64,000 nt of DNA from positions 248,001 through 312,000 of the forward strand of contig JAOYTL010000003.1 of the NCBI GenBank assembly GCA_025846845.1. The letters are read 5' to 3'. Source of the DNA: Alloboseaceae bacterium BT-24-1. Its GTDB lineage: Bacteria; Pseudomonadota; Alphaproteobacteria; Rhizobiales; Beijerinckiaceae. Below are positions 33,772 through 43,773 of this stretch, one piece after another (positions within the stretch are counted from its first letter, which is position 1; each line of letters begins with the position of its first letter). The position numbers and the translations under genes were made by a program. The notes below the pieces were generated by a model. That model was not told the DNA's origin, did no database searches, and was given only the letters and a program-made list of their open reading frames with translations.

Positions 33772-35325
33772 ATGAAGTATCTTTTTGCGCCGGCCGCCGC
33801 CCTCATCGCCACCGCCGCCTTTGCCGCTCCGGCGATGGCGCAATCCATCACGGTGGCCGTCGCCGCCGACATCCGCAGCAACAATCCCGGCGTCAATCGC
33901 GACGACAACACCGATGATTTCGCGCTGCAGCTGGTCGAAGGCCTCGTCGGCTACAATGAGGGCGGCGTCGCGACGCCGCTGCTCGCCGAGAAGGTCGACC
34001 TCTCCGCCGACGGCAAGACCTACACCTTCACGCTGCGCCAGGGCGTCAAGTTCCACAACGGCGCCGACCTCTCCTCGGCCGACGTGCTGTGGAACTGGAC
34101 CCGCTACATGGACGCCAAGACCGACTGGCGCTGCACCTCGGAATTCGACGGTCGCTCCGGCCTCAAGGTCGAGTCCGTGACGGCGCCGGACGCGCGCACC
34201 GTGGTGATGCAGATCGAGAAGCCGAACGCGCTCTTCCTCGACACGCTCGCCCGCACCGACTGCGCGATGACCGCGATCCTGCACAAGGATTCGGTCAAGG
34301 CCGACGGTTCCTGGGACAAGCCGATCGGCACCGGCCCCTACAAGTTCGGCGAGTGGAAGCGCGGCGAGTATTTCACCATGACCGCCTTCGACGGCTACAA
34401 GTCGCCGAAGGAGGGCGGCAAGGCCGACGGCTATGTCGGCTCGAAGCGCCCGCTGCTCAAGGACGTCAAGTTCCTGATCGTCAAGGACCCGGCGACGGTG
34501 AAGGCCGGACTGGTTTCCGGCGCGCTCGACATGAGCGAGATCCTGCCGAGCGACGCCGTCGAGTTGAGGAAGAACCCCAAGCTCGCCGTCGCGGTCGAGC
34601 CCAACGCCGTCCGGCACGTCTTCCTGATCCAGGTCAAGGACGCGGTGATGGGCAATCAGAAACTGCGCCAGGCGATCGCCGCCGCCCTCGACATGGATGA
34701 GATCGTCGCGGCCTTCTACAACGACCTCGGCAAGCCCAACACCTCGCCGATCTATTCCGGCTCGAGCTATTTCGGCGAGGTCGAGAAGAAGGGCCATGTC
34801 TACGATGCGGCCCGCGCCAAGAAGCTGCTGCAGGAGGCTGGCTACAAGGGCGAGAAGATCGTGATCCTCGCCAACAAGCGCCCGGTCGTGCCGAGCTTCC
34901 CGGCTGCGGTAGTGGCGCAGCAGATGCTGCAGGCCGTCGGCGTCAACGCCGAGATCGAGGTGCTCGACTGGGCGACTCAGCTCGACCGCTTCAACAAGGG
35001 CAACTACCAGATGCAGTCCTTCTCCTTCTCGGCCCGCTTCGACCCGGCGATCGCCTTCGAGCAGTTCTCGGGACCTAAGGACAAGCAGCCGCGCAAGACC
35101 TGGGACAATCCGGAAGCACAGAAGCAGATCGACAAGCTCTACGTGACCTCCGACCGGGCCGAACGCCAGAAGCTCGTCGACGAACTGCACAAGCGCGTCA
35201 TCGACGAAGTCCCGATGATCTTCGCCTTCAACGGCCTCGACATCATCGCCCATGCCAAGCGCGTCCAGGGCTTCAAGCCGTGGCAGTCGAAGCTGCGCAT
35301 GTGGGAAGTGACGCTGGCGAACTGA
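33772..35325 (+). CDS. ABC transporter substrate-binding protein, family 5 (tandem paralogue 3)
   Basis: The protein has 517 residues, with a Sec signal ending APAMA and mature start QSITVAVAADIRSNNPGVN. It shares RDDNTD, TRYMDAKTDWRCTSEFDGR and GTGPYKFGEWKRGEY with the two upstream paralogues. It is immediately followed by DppB-like, DppC-like and fused ATPase genes, so it is the cognate receptor of that importer. The upstream AGGGGACCGAG gives a good ribosome site. Confidence 0.93.
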   Translation: MKYLFAPAAALIATAAFAAPAMAQSITVAVAADIRSNNPGVNRDDNTDDFALQLVEGLVGYNEGGVATPLLAEKVDLSADGKTYTFTLRQGVKFHNGADLSSADVLWNWTRYMDAKTDWRCTSEFDGRSGLKVESVTAPDARTVVMQIEKPNALFLDTLARTDCAMTAILHKDSVKADGSWDKPIGTGPYKFGEWKRGEYFTMTAFDGYKSPKEGGKADGYVGSKRPLLKDVKFLIVKDPATVKAGLVSGALDMSEILPSDAVELRKNPKLAVAVEPNAVRHVFLIQVKDAVMGNQKLRQAIAAALDMDEIVAAFYNDLGKPNTSPIYSGSSYFGEVEKKGHVYDAARAKKLLQEAGYKGEKIVILANKRPVVPSFPAAVVAQQMLQAVGVNAEIEVLDWATQLDRFNKGNYQMQSFSFSARFDPAIAFEQFSGPKDKQPRKTWDNPEAQKQIDKLYVTSDRAERQKLVDELHKRVIDEVPMIFAFNGLDIIAHAKRVQGFKPWQSKLRMWEVTLAN

Positions 35326-35361
35326 TCCCACCCGTATCGTCCGCACACCGGGAGGAAGCCG

Positions 35362-36306
35362 ATGCTGCGCTTTGCGCTGACGCGCATTCTGATGTCCGTG
35401 CCGACACTCTTGATCGTGTCGGTCGCGGTCTTCGGGTTGATCCGGCTGATTCCGGGCGATCCGGCCTCGCTGATGCTGGGAGATCTCGCGACTCCGGCCT
35501 CGATCGCCGACCTTCAGGCCAGGCTCGGTCTCGACCAGAGCGTACCGGTCCAGTTCGGCATCTGGTTCGGCAATCTGCTCAAGGGCGATCTCGGCCAGTC
35601 GATCAATTCGCAGCAGGCGGTGCTGCCGCTGATCCTGCAGCGCTTCTGGATCAGCGCCCAGATCGTGCTGGTCGCGGTCGCGCTGGCGAGCCTCGTCGCG
35701 GTTCCGGCCGGCGTACTCGCCGCCTGGAAGCAGGACACCTCGCTCGATCTCTCGCTCGTCGCCGTCGCGACGCTGCTGCTCTCGATCCCGACCTTCTGGC
35801 TCGGTCTGCTGCTGCTGCTCTTCTTCGGGCTGAAGCTCGAATGGCTGCCGGTGGTCGGCTACGTCTCGATCGCCGAGAACCCGTTGGCCGGCATCCTCTA
35901 TTTGGTCATGCCGATCATGACGCTGTTCCTGCATGAGATCGGTGTGATCCTGCGCATGGCGCGCGCTTCGACGCTCGAGGTGCTCAGGCTCGACTACATC
36001 ACCCATGCCAGAGCCAAGGGCCTGACCGAGAGCGCCGTGCTCTGGAACCACGCCTTCAAGAACGCCTTCGGCCCGACCTGGACCCTGATCGGCCTCGTGC
36101 TCGGCAATCTCCTCGGCGGCATCGCGGTGGTCGAGACGGTCTTCACCATCCCCGGCCTCGGCCGCCTGCTGGTCGATTCGATCTTCGCCCGCGACTACCC
36201 GGTGATCCAGGGCTGCATGCTCTTCGTCGCCTTCACCTATGTGCTGGTCAATCTCGTGATCGACCTCTGCTACCCGATCTTTGACCCCAGGGTGACGGCG
36301 CAATGA
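35362..36306 (+). CDS. Peptide-type ABC transporter permease (DppB-like)
   Basis: The 314-residue protein opens with FALTRILMSVPTLLIVSVAVFGLIRLIPGDPASLML, shown here in parts by its first helix and the GDP motif of DppB proteins. Membrane segments follow near 95-125, 130-160, 185-200, 235-255 and 280-305; the EAA loop is THARAKGLTESAVLWNHAFK. The ribosome site is GGGAGGAAG. Its stop overlaps the next ATG (ATGA). Confidence 0.92.
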   Translation: MLRFALTRILMSVPTLLIVSVAVFGLIRLIPGDPASLMLGDLATPASIADLQARLGLDQSVPVQFGIWFGNLLKGDLGQSINSQQAVLPLILQRFWISAQIVLVAVALASLVAVPAGVLAAWKQDTSLDLSLVAVATLLLSIPTFWLGLLLLLFFGLKLEWLPVVGYVSIAENPLAGILYLVMPIMTLFLHEIGVILRMARASTLEVLRLDYITHARAKGLTESAVLWNHAFKNAFGPTWTLIGLVLGNLLGGIAVVETVFTIPGLGRLLVDSIFARDYPVIQGCMLFVAFTYVLVNLVIDLCYPIFDPRVTAQ

Positions 36307-37117
36307 GGCTTCCCGCTCCCAACGCTTTGGTCGGCGGCACGCTGATCGGCTTCCTCGCCATCGTCGCTTCGGTCAGCGCCCTCTGGACGCCCTACGACCC
36401 CTTGCGGCTCTCCTTCCGCGCCAAGCTCGCCGCCCCTTCCGCGATGCACTGGCTCGGCACCGACGAGTTCGGCCGCGATGTGCTCTCGCGGCTGATGGCG
36501 GGCGCCGCCACATCAGTCTGGATCAGCCTGCTGACGGTCGCGCTCGCCGTCTCGCTCGGCACCGTGATCGGCCTGTTCTCCGGCTATGTCCGCGGCTGGG
36601 TCGACCGCACCATCATGGCCTTCAACGACGCCTTGCTCGCCTTCCCCGGCATCCTGCTGGCACTCGGTCTGCTCGCCGTGGTCGGCGCCAACAAATACGG
36701 CATCATCCTGGCGCTCGGCATCGCCTATGCGCCCTCGGTCGCCCGCATCGTCCGCGGCACCGTGCTGTCGCTGCGCGAGCGAGAGTTCATCTCGGCCTCG
36801 CGGGTGATGGGCAATTCCGAGGCCTTCACCATGCTGCGCCACATCCTGCCCAACTGCATCGCGCCGCTGACCGTATTGGCGACCTCGATGTTCGGCTGGG
36901 TGCTGCTGGCCGAGAGCTCGCTCTCCTTCCTCGGCCTGGGCGTGCCGCCGCCGGCGCCGACCTGGGGCAACATGCTGGCGGGCTCGCGACCCTATATCGG
37001 CCAGGCCGTCTGGCTTGGCATCTTCCCGGGCCTGTGCATCTCGCTGACGCTGCTCGGCATCAACCTGCTCGGCGATGCGCTGCGCGACAAGCTCGACCCG
37101 CGGATGAGGGGTGCGCG

Positions 37118-37121
<4 letters not shown>
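36303..37121 (+). CDS. Peptide-type ABC transporter permease (DppC-like)
   Basis: The 272-residue protein has the DppC hallmark HWLGTDEFGRDVLSRLMAG near 50, helices near 10-28, 75-98, 115-140 and 190-260, and the EAA-type loop SASRVMGNSEAFTMLRHILPN. It has a short N-terminus compared with the DppC-like protein at 17031. It overlaps its neighbours by 4 bases on both sides and forms the channel with the preceding DppB-like protein. Confidence 0.92.
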
Positions 37122-38764
<1,643 letters not shown>

Positions 38765-38778
38765 TGAGAGGCGCGGGG

Positions 38779-38940
38779 AACCCTTCTCCCCTTGCGGGAG
38801 AAGGTGGCTCGGCGAAGCCGAGACGGATGAGGGGTCGCGCGACCGATGTCATCCGGCTTTTGGCAAACCGCCAATGATCAAGGCGGCGCAACCCCTCATC
38901 CGGCGCTGCGCGCCACCTTCTCCCGCAGGGGGAGAAGGGA
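38779..38940. repeat. Dispersed palindromic repeat element, copy 2
   Basis: The left hairpin is CCCTTCTCCC-cttgc-GGGAGAAGG, with GGCTCGGCGAAGCC behind it. The right half has ACCCCTCATCCGGCGC and CTTCTCCC-gcag-GGGGAGAAG. GAGGGGT on the left pairs with ACCCCTC on the right. It separates the importer genes from the second gamma-glutamyltransferase. Confidence 0.85.
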
Positions 38941-38979
38941 AGAACCGCGGCGATACCAAACAAACGAGAGGCCTTTAGC

Positions 38980-40593
38980 GTGAAGAACGGAATGATCGTC
39001 GCGCCGCAGCCGGAAGCGGTGGAAGCCGGCGCGGCGGTACTGGAGCGCGGCGGCAATGCGATCGATGCGGCGATCGCCTGCGCCTTCATGCAGGGCGTGG
39101 TCGATCCGCTGATGTCAGGGATCGGCGGCTTCGGCTCGATGCAGCTCTACATGCCCGGCAAGGGCGTGCATGAGATCGTCGAGTTCTATGCCCGCGCCTC
39201 CTATGCGGCGAAGCCGGACATGTGGCTGAGCAAGCTGCAGGGCCAGTCGCGCGACGGCTTCGCCTTCCTGCTCGACGGCGGCATCAACGAGTTCGGCCAT
39301 CTCGCCGTTTGCACGCCCGGCAGCGTCAAGGGCTACGACCATGTGCTCTCGCGCTTCGGCACGATGGACTGGGCCGACATCATGGCGCCGGCGGTCAGGC
39401 AGGCACGCGAGGGCGTGCTGGTGCGCCCGCACATGCACTGGTTCTGGACGCAGGACCAGAGCGGCTCAGGCCAGGTCAACACCTCGGACAAGCTGCGCTA
39501 CAGCGAGACCGGCAAGAGGCTCTATTTCCGCCCCGATGGCAGCGCGAAGCGCCCGGGCGACGTGATCGTCAACGCCGACATGGCGAATACCCTGGAACGT
39601 CTCGCCAAGGGTGGCGCCGACCTGTTCTACCATGGCGAGCTCGCCGAGGAGATCGCTGCCGACTTCGCGGGGCATGGCGGGTTGATCTCGCGCGAGGACC
39701 TCGCCCGCTATGAGCTCTCGATCGCCGAGCCGATCTGGGGCTCCTATCGCGGCCACCGCATCTCGACCTCGCCGCCGCCGGCCAGCGGCATGTCGATGCT
39801 GCAGATCCTCAACATGCTGGAGGCCTTCGACATCGGCGCGCTCAGCCATGGCTCGGCCGAGCATGTCCGCCTGCTCGCGGAAGCCATGAAACGCATGACC
39901 ATCGACAAGGACCAGTTCATGGGCGACCCCGCCTATGTCGACGTCCCCGTCGAACGTCTGATCTCGAAGGAGCATGCGGCAAGCCAAGCCGACAGCATCC
40001 GCCGCGGCGAGCGTGCCGATGTGAAGCGGCTGGAACGCTCGTCCCAGCGCGAGACCACTCATGTCACCGTGGTCGACCGGCATGGCAACGCAGTGGCGCT
40101 GACCCATACGCTCGGCAGCCCGTCGGGGGCGATCACCGAGGGCCTCGGCTTCATCTATAACGGCACGATGAGCCGCTTCGACCCGCGCCCCGGCCGCGCC
40201 GGCTCGATTGCGCCGGGCAAGCGCCGTTCCTCCTCGGCCGCACCGACCATCGTCTTCAAGGACGACAAGCCTTACATCGTCATGGGTGCGCCGGGCGGCA
40301 GCTATATCGCCCCGGCGATGGCGCAAGGCATCATGAACGTCATCGATTTCAAGATGTCGATGCTAGAGGCGGTGGCGGCACCGCGCGTCATGGGCGTCTC
40401 GAATTCGATCGACATCTCAAACCGCATCCGCCGCAGCGTGGAGGCGCAGCTCAAGGCCGAGGGCTACGACGTGAAGCGCTCGGCCCAAAGCTATCCCTTC
40501 GCCGCGCTCCACGGCGTCAAGATCGAGGACGGGCTCGCGACCGGCGGCGCCGACCCGCAGCGCGACGGCATGGCGATCTCGGTGCCGGCCTGA
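38980..40593 (+). CDS. Gamma-glutamyltransferase-family hydrolase, cytoplasmic
   Basis: I use GTG 38980 with GAGAGG 9 bases before it (537 residues); ATG 38992 is an alternative. The autoprocessing site is ETTHVTVVDRHGN with Thr359 as nucleophile. GGNAIDAAIACAF near 24, MSGIGGFG near 45, and GGSYIAPAM and GGADPQRDG in the small subunit are typical. No signal peptide. It follows the fused-ATPase importer on the same strand. Substrates may be gamma-glutamyl peptides or other small amides. Confidence 0.87.
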   Translation: MKNGMIVAPQPEAVEAGAAVLERGGNAIDAAIACAFMQGVVDPLMSGIGGFGSMQLYMPGKGVHEIVEFYARASYAAKPDMWLSKLQGQSRDGFAFLLDGGINEFGHLAVCTPGSVKGYDHVLSRFGTMDWADIMAPAVRQAREGVLVRPHMHWFWTQDQSGSGQVNTSDKLRYSETGKRLYFRPDGSAKRPGDVIVNADMANTLERLAKGGADLFYHGELAEEIAADFAGHGGLISREDLARYELSIAEPIWGSYRGHRISTSPPPASGMSMLQILNMLEAFDIGALSHGSAEHVRLLAEAMKRMTIDKDQFMGDPAYVDVPVERLISKEHAASQADSIRRGERADVKRLERSSQRETTHVTVVDRHGNAVALTHTLGSPSGAITEGLGFIYNGTMSRFDPRPGRAGSIAPGKRRSSSAAPTIVFKDDKPYIVMGAPGGSYIAPAMAQGIMNVIDFKMSMLEAVAAPRVMGVSNSIDISNRIRRSVEAQLKAEGYDVKRSAQSYPFAALHGVKIEDGLATGGADPQRDGMAISVPA

Positions 40594-40597
40594 GCCT

Positions 40598-40807
40598 TCC
40601 CTTCTCCCCTTGCGGGAGAAGGTGGCCCGAAGGGCCGGATGAGGGGTCGCACAGGTATCCCCGTCATGCTCGCCCTTGTGGCGAGCATCCATGTCTTGAA
40701 CGCCGCCCTCGAACAAGGAAGACGTGGATGGTCGGGACAAGCCCGACCATGACGATGAAGCGTTGCGAGACCCCTCACCCTAACCCTCTCCCGCAAGGGG
40801 AGAGGGG
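40598..40807. repeat. Dispersed palindromic repeat, copy 3, split by a second palindrome
   Basis: The left half (40598-40650) has CCTTCTCCC-cttgc-GGGAGAAGG and GGCCCGAAGGGCC; the right half (40770-40807) has GACCCCTCACCC and CCCTCTCCC-gcaa-GGGGAGAGGG. A different palindrome, 40662-40755, sits between the halves. Confidence 0.8.
40662..40755. repeat. CGTCATG...CATGACG palindrome nested in repeat copy 3
   Basis: The arms start CGTCATG and end CATGACG; GAGCATCCATGTCTT on the left pairs with AAGACGTGGATGGTC on the right with few mismatches, and CTCGCCCTTGTGGCGAG is a local hairpin. It looks like a member of a different repeat family. Confidence 0.75.
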
Positions 40808-40809
40808 AC

Positions 40810-41310
40810 TCAAATAGGCGCGATCTGCAGCGGGTCGACCGAGATCGCCCGCTTCAGCGCGCGCAGGCCGAAGGTCGTACGCGACTGGCGCATTCCCGGC
40901 AAGCGGTAGATCTTCTCGCGCAGGAAGCGCTCATAGTGCTCGGTGCCGCTGACTACCGCCTTGACCAGGTAGTCGTAGTCGCCGGTGACGAGATAGGCCT
41001 CGACCACCTCGGGAATCCGCGCCAGCGCCTCGCCGAAGCTGTCGAGCAGCTTGTCGTCATGCTTGTCGAGCGTGATCTCGATGAAGACGACATTGTCGAG
41101 CCCGAGCGCGCGATGGTTCAGCACTGCGACGTATTTCTCGATCGCGCCGCTCTCCTCGAGCCGCTTGACCCGGGTCCAGCACGGCGAGGGTGAGAGCCCG
41201 ACCTTCTCGGCCAGGGCATTGATCGTCAGCCGGCCATCCTCGTTCAGCGCCGAGAGGATGCGCCGGTCGATCTGGTCGATCTCCTCGCCGCGCCGTGCCT
41301 TGATCGCCAT
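40810..41310 (-). CDS. bkdR: Lrp/AsnC-family regulator of bkd operon
   Basis: I start at ATG 41310 (166 residues), the usual family length. The helix-turn-helix is at about 25-45 (INALAEKVGLSPSPCWTRVKRL) and the ligand-binding RAM domain fills the rest (YLVTGDYDYLVKAVV). It is divergent from the branched-chain 2-oxoacid dehydrogenase operon, the classical bkdR arrangement of Pseudomonas putida, where the protein activates the operon with branched-chain amino acids as effectors. An inverted repeat at 41329-41350 lies just before its start. Confidence 0.88.
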   Translation of the reverse strand: MAIKARRGEEIDQIDRRILSALNEDGRLTINALAEKVGLSPSPCWTRVKRLEESGAIEKYVAVLNHRALGLDNVVFIEITLDKHDDKLLDSFGEALARIPEVVEAYLVTGDYDYLVKAVVSGTEHYERFLREKIYRLPGMRQSRTTFGLRALKRAISVDPLQIAPI

Positions 41311-41328
41311 CGGGTGAATTTTCCGCCA

Positions 41329-41350
41329 ATTATTCAGATGGCAGAATAAT
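41329..41350. promoter_or_regulatory. Inverted repeat, probable BkdR binding site
   Basis: ATTATTC (41329-41335) and GAATAAT (41344-41350) are perfect inverted repeats with an 8-base spacer, a spacing common for Lrp-type sites. It lies 19 bases before bkdR and about 170 before bkdA1, in the AT-rich part of the divergent promoter region. Confidence 0.6.
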
Positions 41351-41519
41351 CCTCCGAGCATGGCCGAATCTCAAGGCCATTTCGGCAAGAACTCGACGAT
41401 GAACCACCCTAACATGCCCGAATAACGACGGCGGCTCGACAGGCGCCCCCGCAAACGTGCCTTGCGGCGAGGGTCGCATGGCGAAATGCTGGGTCGGACA
41501 GAGCCTAGGGAGCGCGGAC

Positions 41520-42752
41520 ATGACAGACCCCTCACCGCTTCGGTTCCATGTTCCCGTCCCGGCCAGTCGCCCCGGCGAAAAACCCGATTTCTCGCATGTC
41601 GTGATCCCCAAGGCCGGCTCCGTCCAGCGCCCGCCGGTCGATGTCGATCCGCGCGAGATTCGCGACCTCGCCTATTCGATCATCCGTGTGCTCGACCGCG
41701 AGGGCGAGGCGGTCGGCCCCTGGGTGCCTGATCTCTCCAAGGACGACCTGGTCCGGGGCCTGCGCCACATGCTGACGCTGCGCGCCTTCGATGCGCGCAT
41801 GCAGATGGCGCAGCGCCAGGGCAAGACCTCGTTTTACATGCAGCACACCGGCGAGGAGGCCGTCAGCTGCGCCTTCCGCATCGCGCTCGGCAAGGGCGAC
41901 ATGAACTTCCCGACCTATCGCCAGGCGGGGCTCCTGATCGCGCACGACTATCCGCTCGTCGAGATGATGTGCCAGATCTATTCGAACGAGCGCGACCCGA
42001 TGAAGGGCCGGCAATTGCCGGTGATGTACTCCTCCAAGGAGAACGGCTTCTTCTCGATCTCGGGCAACCTCACCACCCAATACATCCAGGCGGTGGGCTG
42101 GGCGATGGCCTCGGCGATCAAGGGCGACAACAAGATCGCAGCCGCCTGGGTCGGCGACGGCTCGACGGCGGAATCCGATTTCCACGCCGCGCTGGTCTTC
42201 GCCTCGACCTACAAAGCCCCCGTCGTCCTCAACGTCGTCAACAATCAGTGGGCGATCTCGACCTTCCAGGGCATCGCCCGCGGCGGCTCCGGCACCTTCG
42301 CCGCCCGTGGCCTCGGCTTCGGCATCCCGGCGCTCCGCGTCGACGGCAACGACTACCTCGCCACCTATGCCGTGGCGCAATGGGCGATCGAGCGGGCCCG
42401 CCGCAATCTCGGACCGACGCTGGTCGAATACGTCACCTACCGCGCCGGCGCGCACTCGACCTCGGACGACCCCTCCGCCTACCGGCCCAAGCACGAATCC
42501 GACGACTGGCCGCTCGGCGACCCGATCGTCCGGCTGAAGCAGCACCTCATCGCGATCGGCGCCTGGACCGAGGAGCGCCACAAGCAGGCCGAGGCCGAGA
42601 TCATGGCGACCGTGATCGCCGCGCAGAAGGAAGCGGAAAGCTTCGGCACGCTGCACGCCGGCGGCAAGCCGTCCTCGCGCGACATGTTCGAGGACGTCTA
42701 TGCCGAGCTGCCGCCGCATCTGCGCCGCCAGCGCCAGCAGATCGGAGTCTGA
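41520..42752 (+). CDS. bkdA1: Branched-chain 2-oxoacid dehydrogenase E1 alpha subunit
   Basis: I start at ATG 41520 (410 residues) because AGGGAG precedes it. Thiamine diphosphate binding is shown by AAWVGDGSTAESDFHAAL and VVNNQWAIS near 215-255; the regulatory loop is RAGAHSTSDDPSAYRP. YMQHTGEEAVSCAF and FPTYRQAG are characteristic of the branched-chain (not pyruvate) E1 alpha. With the beta subunit it decarboxylates 2-oxo acids from valine, leucine and isoleucine and passes the acyl group to E2 lipoate. Confidence 0.95.
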   Translation: MTDPSPLRFHVPVPASRPGEKPDFSHVVIPKAGSVQRPPVDVDPREIRDLAYSIIRVLDREGEAVGPWVPDLSKDDLVRGLRHMLTLRAFDARMQMAQRQGKTSFYMQHTGEEAVSCAFRIALGKGDMNFPTYRQAGLLIAHDYPLVEMMCQIYSNERDPMKGRQLPVMYSSKENGFFSISGNLTTQYIQAVGWAMASAIKGDNKIAAAWVGDGSTAESDFHAALVFASTYKAPVVLNVVNNQWAISTFQGIARGGSGTFAARGLGFGIPALRVDGNDYLATYAVAQWAIERARRNLGPTLVEYVTYRAGAHSTSDDPSAYRPKHESDDWPLGDPIVRLKQHLIAIGAWTEERHKQAEAEIMATVIAAQKEAESFGTLHAGGKPSSRDMFEDVYAELPPHLRRQRQQIGV

Positions 42753-42756
42753 CACC

Positions 42757-43773
42757 ATGGCTCGCATGACCATGATCGAGGCGATCCGCTCGGCCCTCGA
42801 CGTTTCGATGGGCCGCGACGACAATGTCGTCGTCTATGGCGAGGATGTCGGCTTCTTCGGCGGCGTCTTCCGCTGCACCCACGGCCTCCAGCAGAAATAC
42901 GGCGTCAACCGCTGCTTCGACGCGCCGATCAGCGAGCTCGGCATCGTCGGCACCGCGATCGGCATGGCGGCCTATGGCCTGCGCCCCTGCGTCGAGATCC
43001 AGTTCGCCGACTACATGTACCCGGCCTATGACCAGATCGTCTCGGAGGCGGCACGCCTGCGCTACCGTTCGGCCGGCGATTTCACCTGCCCGCTGGTGAT
43101 CCGCATGCCGACCGGCGGCGGCATCTTCGGCGGCCAGACCCATAGCCAGAGCCCGGAAGCGCTGTTCACCCATGTCGCCGGGCTGAAGACGGTGGTGCCG
43201 TCCAATCCACGCGACGCCAAGGGCCTGCTGATCGCGGCGATCGAGGATCCAGATCCGGTGATCTTCCTCGAGCCGAAGCGGCTCTATAACGGGCCTTTCG
43301 ACGGTCATCACGACCGCCCGGTCACGCCCTGGTCGAAGCACGAGCTCGGCGAGGTCGACGAGGGACATTACACCGTCCCGCTCGGCAAGGCGGCGATCAG
43401 GCGTGAGGGCTCGGCCGTCACCATCGTCACCTATGGCACCATGGTCCATGTCGCGCAGGCGGCCACCGAGGAGACCGGGATCGACGCCGAGATCATCGAC
43501 CTGCGCACCCTGGTGCCGCTCGATCTCGACGCGATCGTCGCTTCGGTTTCGAAGACCGGCCGCTGCATCGTCCTGCACGAGGCGACGCTGACCTCCGGCT
43601 TCGGTGCGGAGCTGGCCGCGCTGGTGCAGCAGCACTGCTTCTACCATCTGGAGGCGCCGGTCCTGCGCATCACCGGCTGGGACACGCCCTATCCGCACGC
43701 CCAGGAATGGGCCTATTTCCCTGGCCCCGGCCGCGTCGCCGCCGCGCTGCGCGAGATCATGGAGAGCCGCTGA
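42757..43773 (+). CDS. bkdA2: Branched-chain 2-oxoacid dehydrogenase E1 beta subunit
   Basis: The start is ATG 42757, 4 bases after the alpha stop; the product has 338 residues. The family pattern is clear: VVYGEDVGFFGGVFRCTHGL near 26, DAPISELGIVGTAIGMAA near 55, FADYMYPAYDQI near 84 and the C-terminal VLRITGWDTPYPHAQEW. It forms the alpha2-beta2 E1 heterotetramer with bkdA1. Its stop overlaps the E2 start (TGATG). Confidence 0.95.
   Translation: MARMTMIEAIRSALDVSMGRDDNVVVYGEDVGFFGGVFRCTHGLQQKYGVNRCFDAPISELGIVGTAIGMAAYGLRPCVEIQFADYMYPAYDQIVSEAARLRYRSAGDFTCPLVIRMPTGGGIFGGQTHSQSPEALFTHVAGLKTVVPSNPRDAKGLLIAAIEDPDPVIFLEPKRLYNGPFDGHHDRPVTPWSKHELGEVDEGHYTVPLGKAAIRREGSAVTIVTYGTMVHVAQAATEETGIDAEIIDLRTLVPLDLDAIVASVSKTGRCIVLHEATLTSGFGAELAALVQQHCFYHLEAPVLRITGWDTPYPHAQEWAYFPGPGRVAAALREIMESR

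Noticed and set aside
33736..36303. An 855-codon open frame on the minus strand
   Set aside because: It covers the binding protein and permease genes in antisense; the translation is Asp/Glu/Arg-rich without any family motif.
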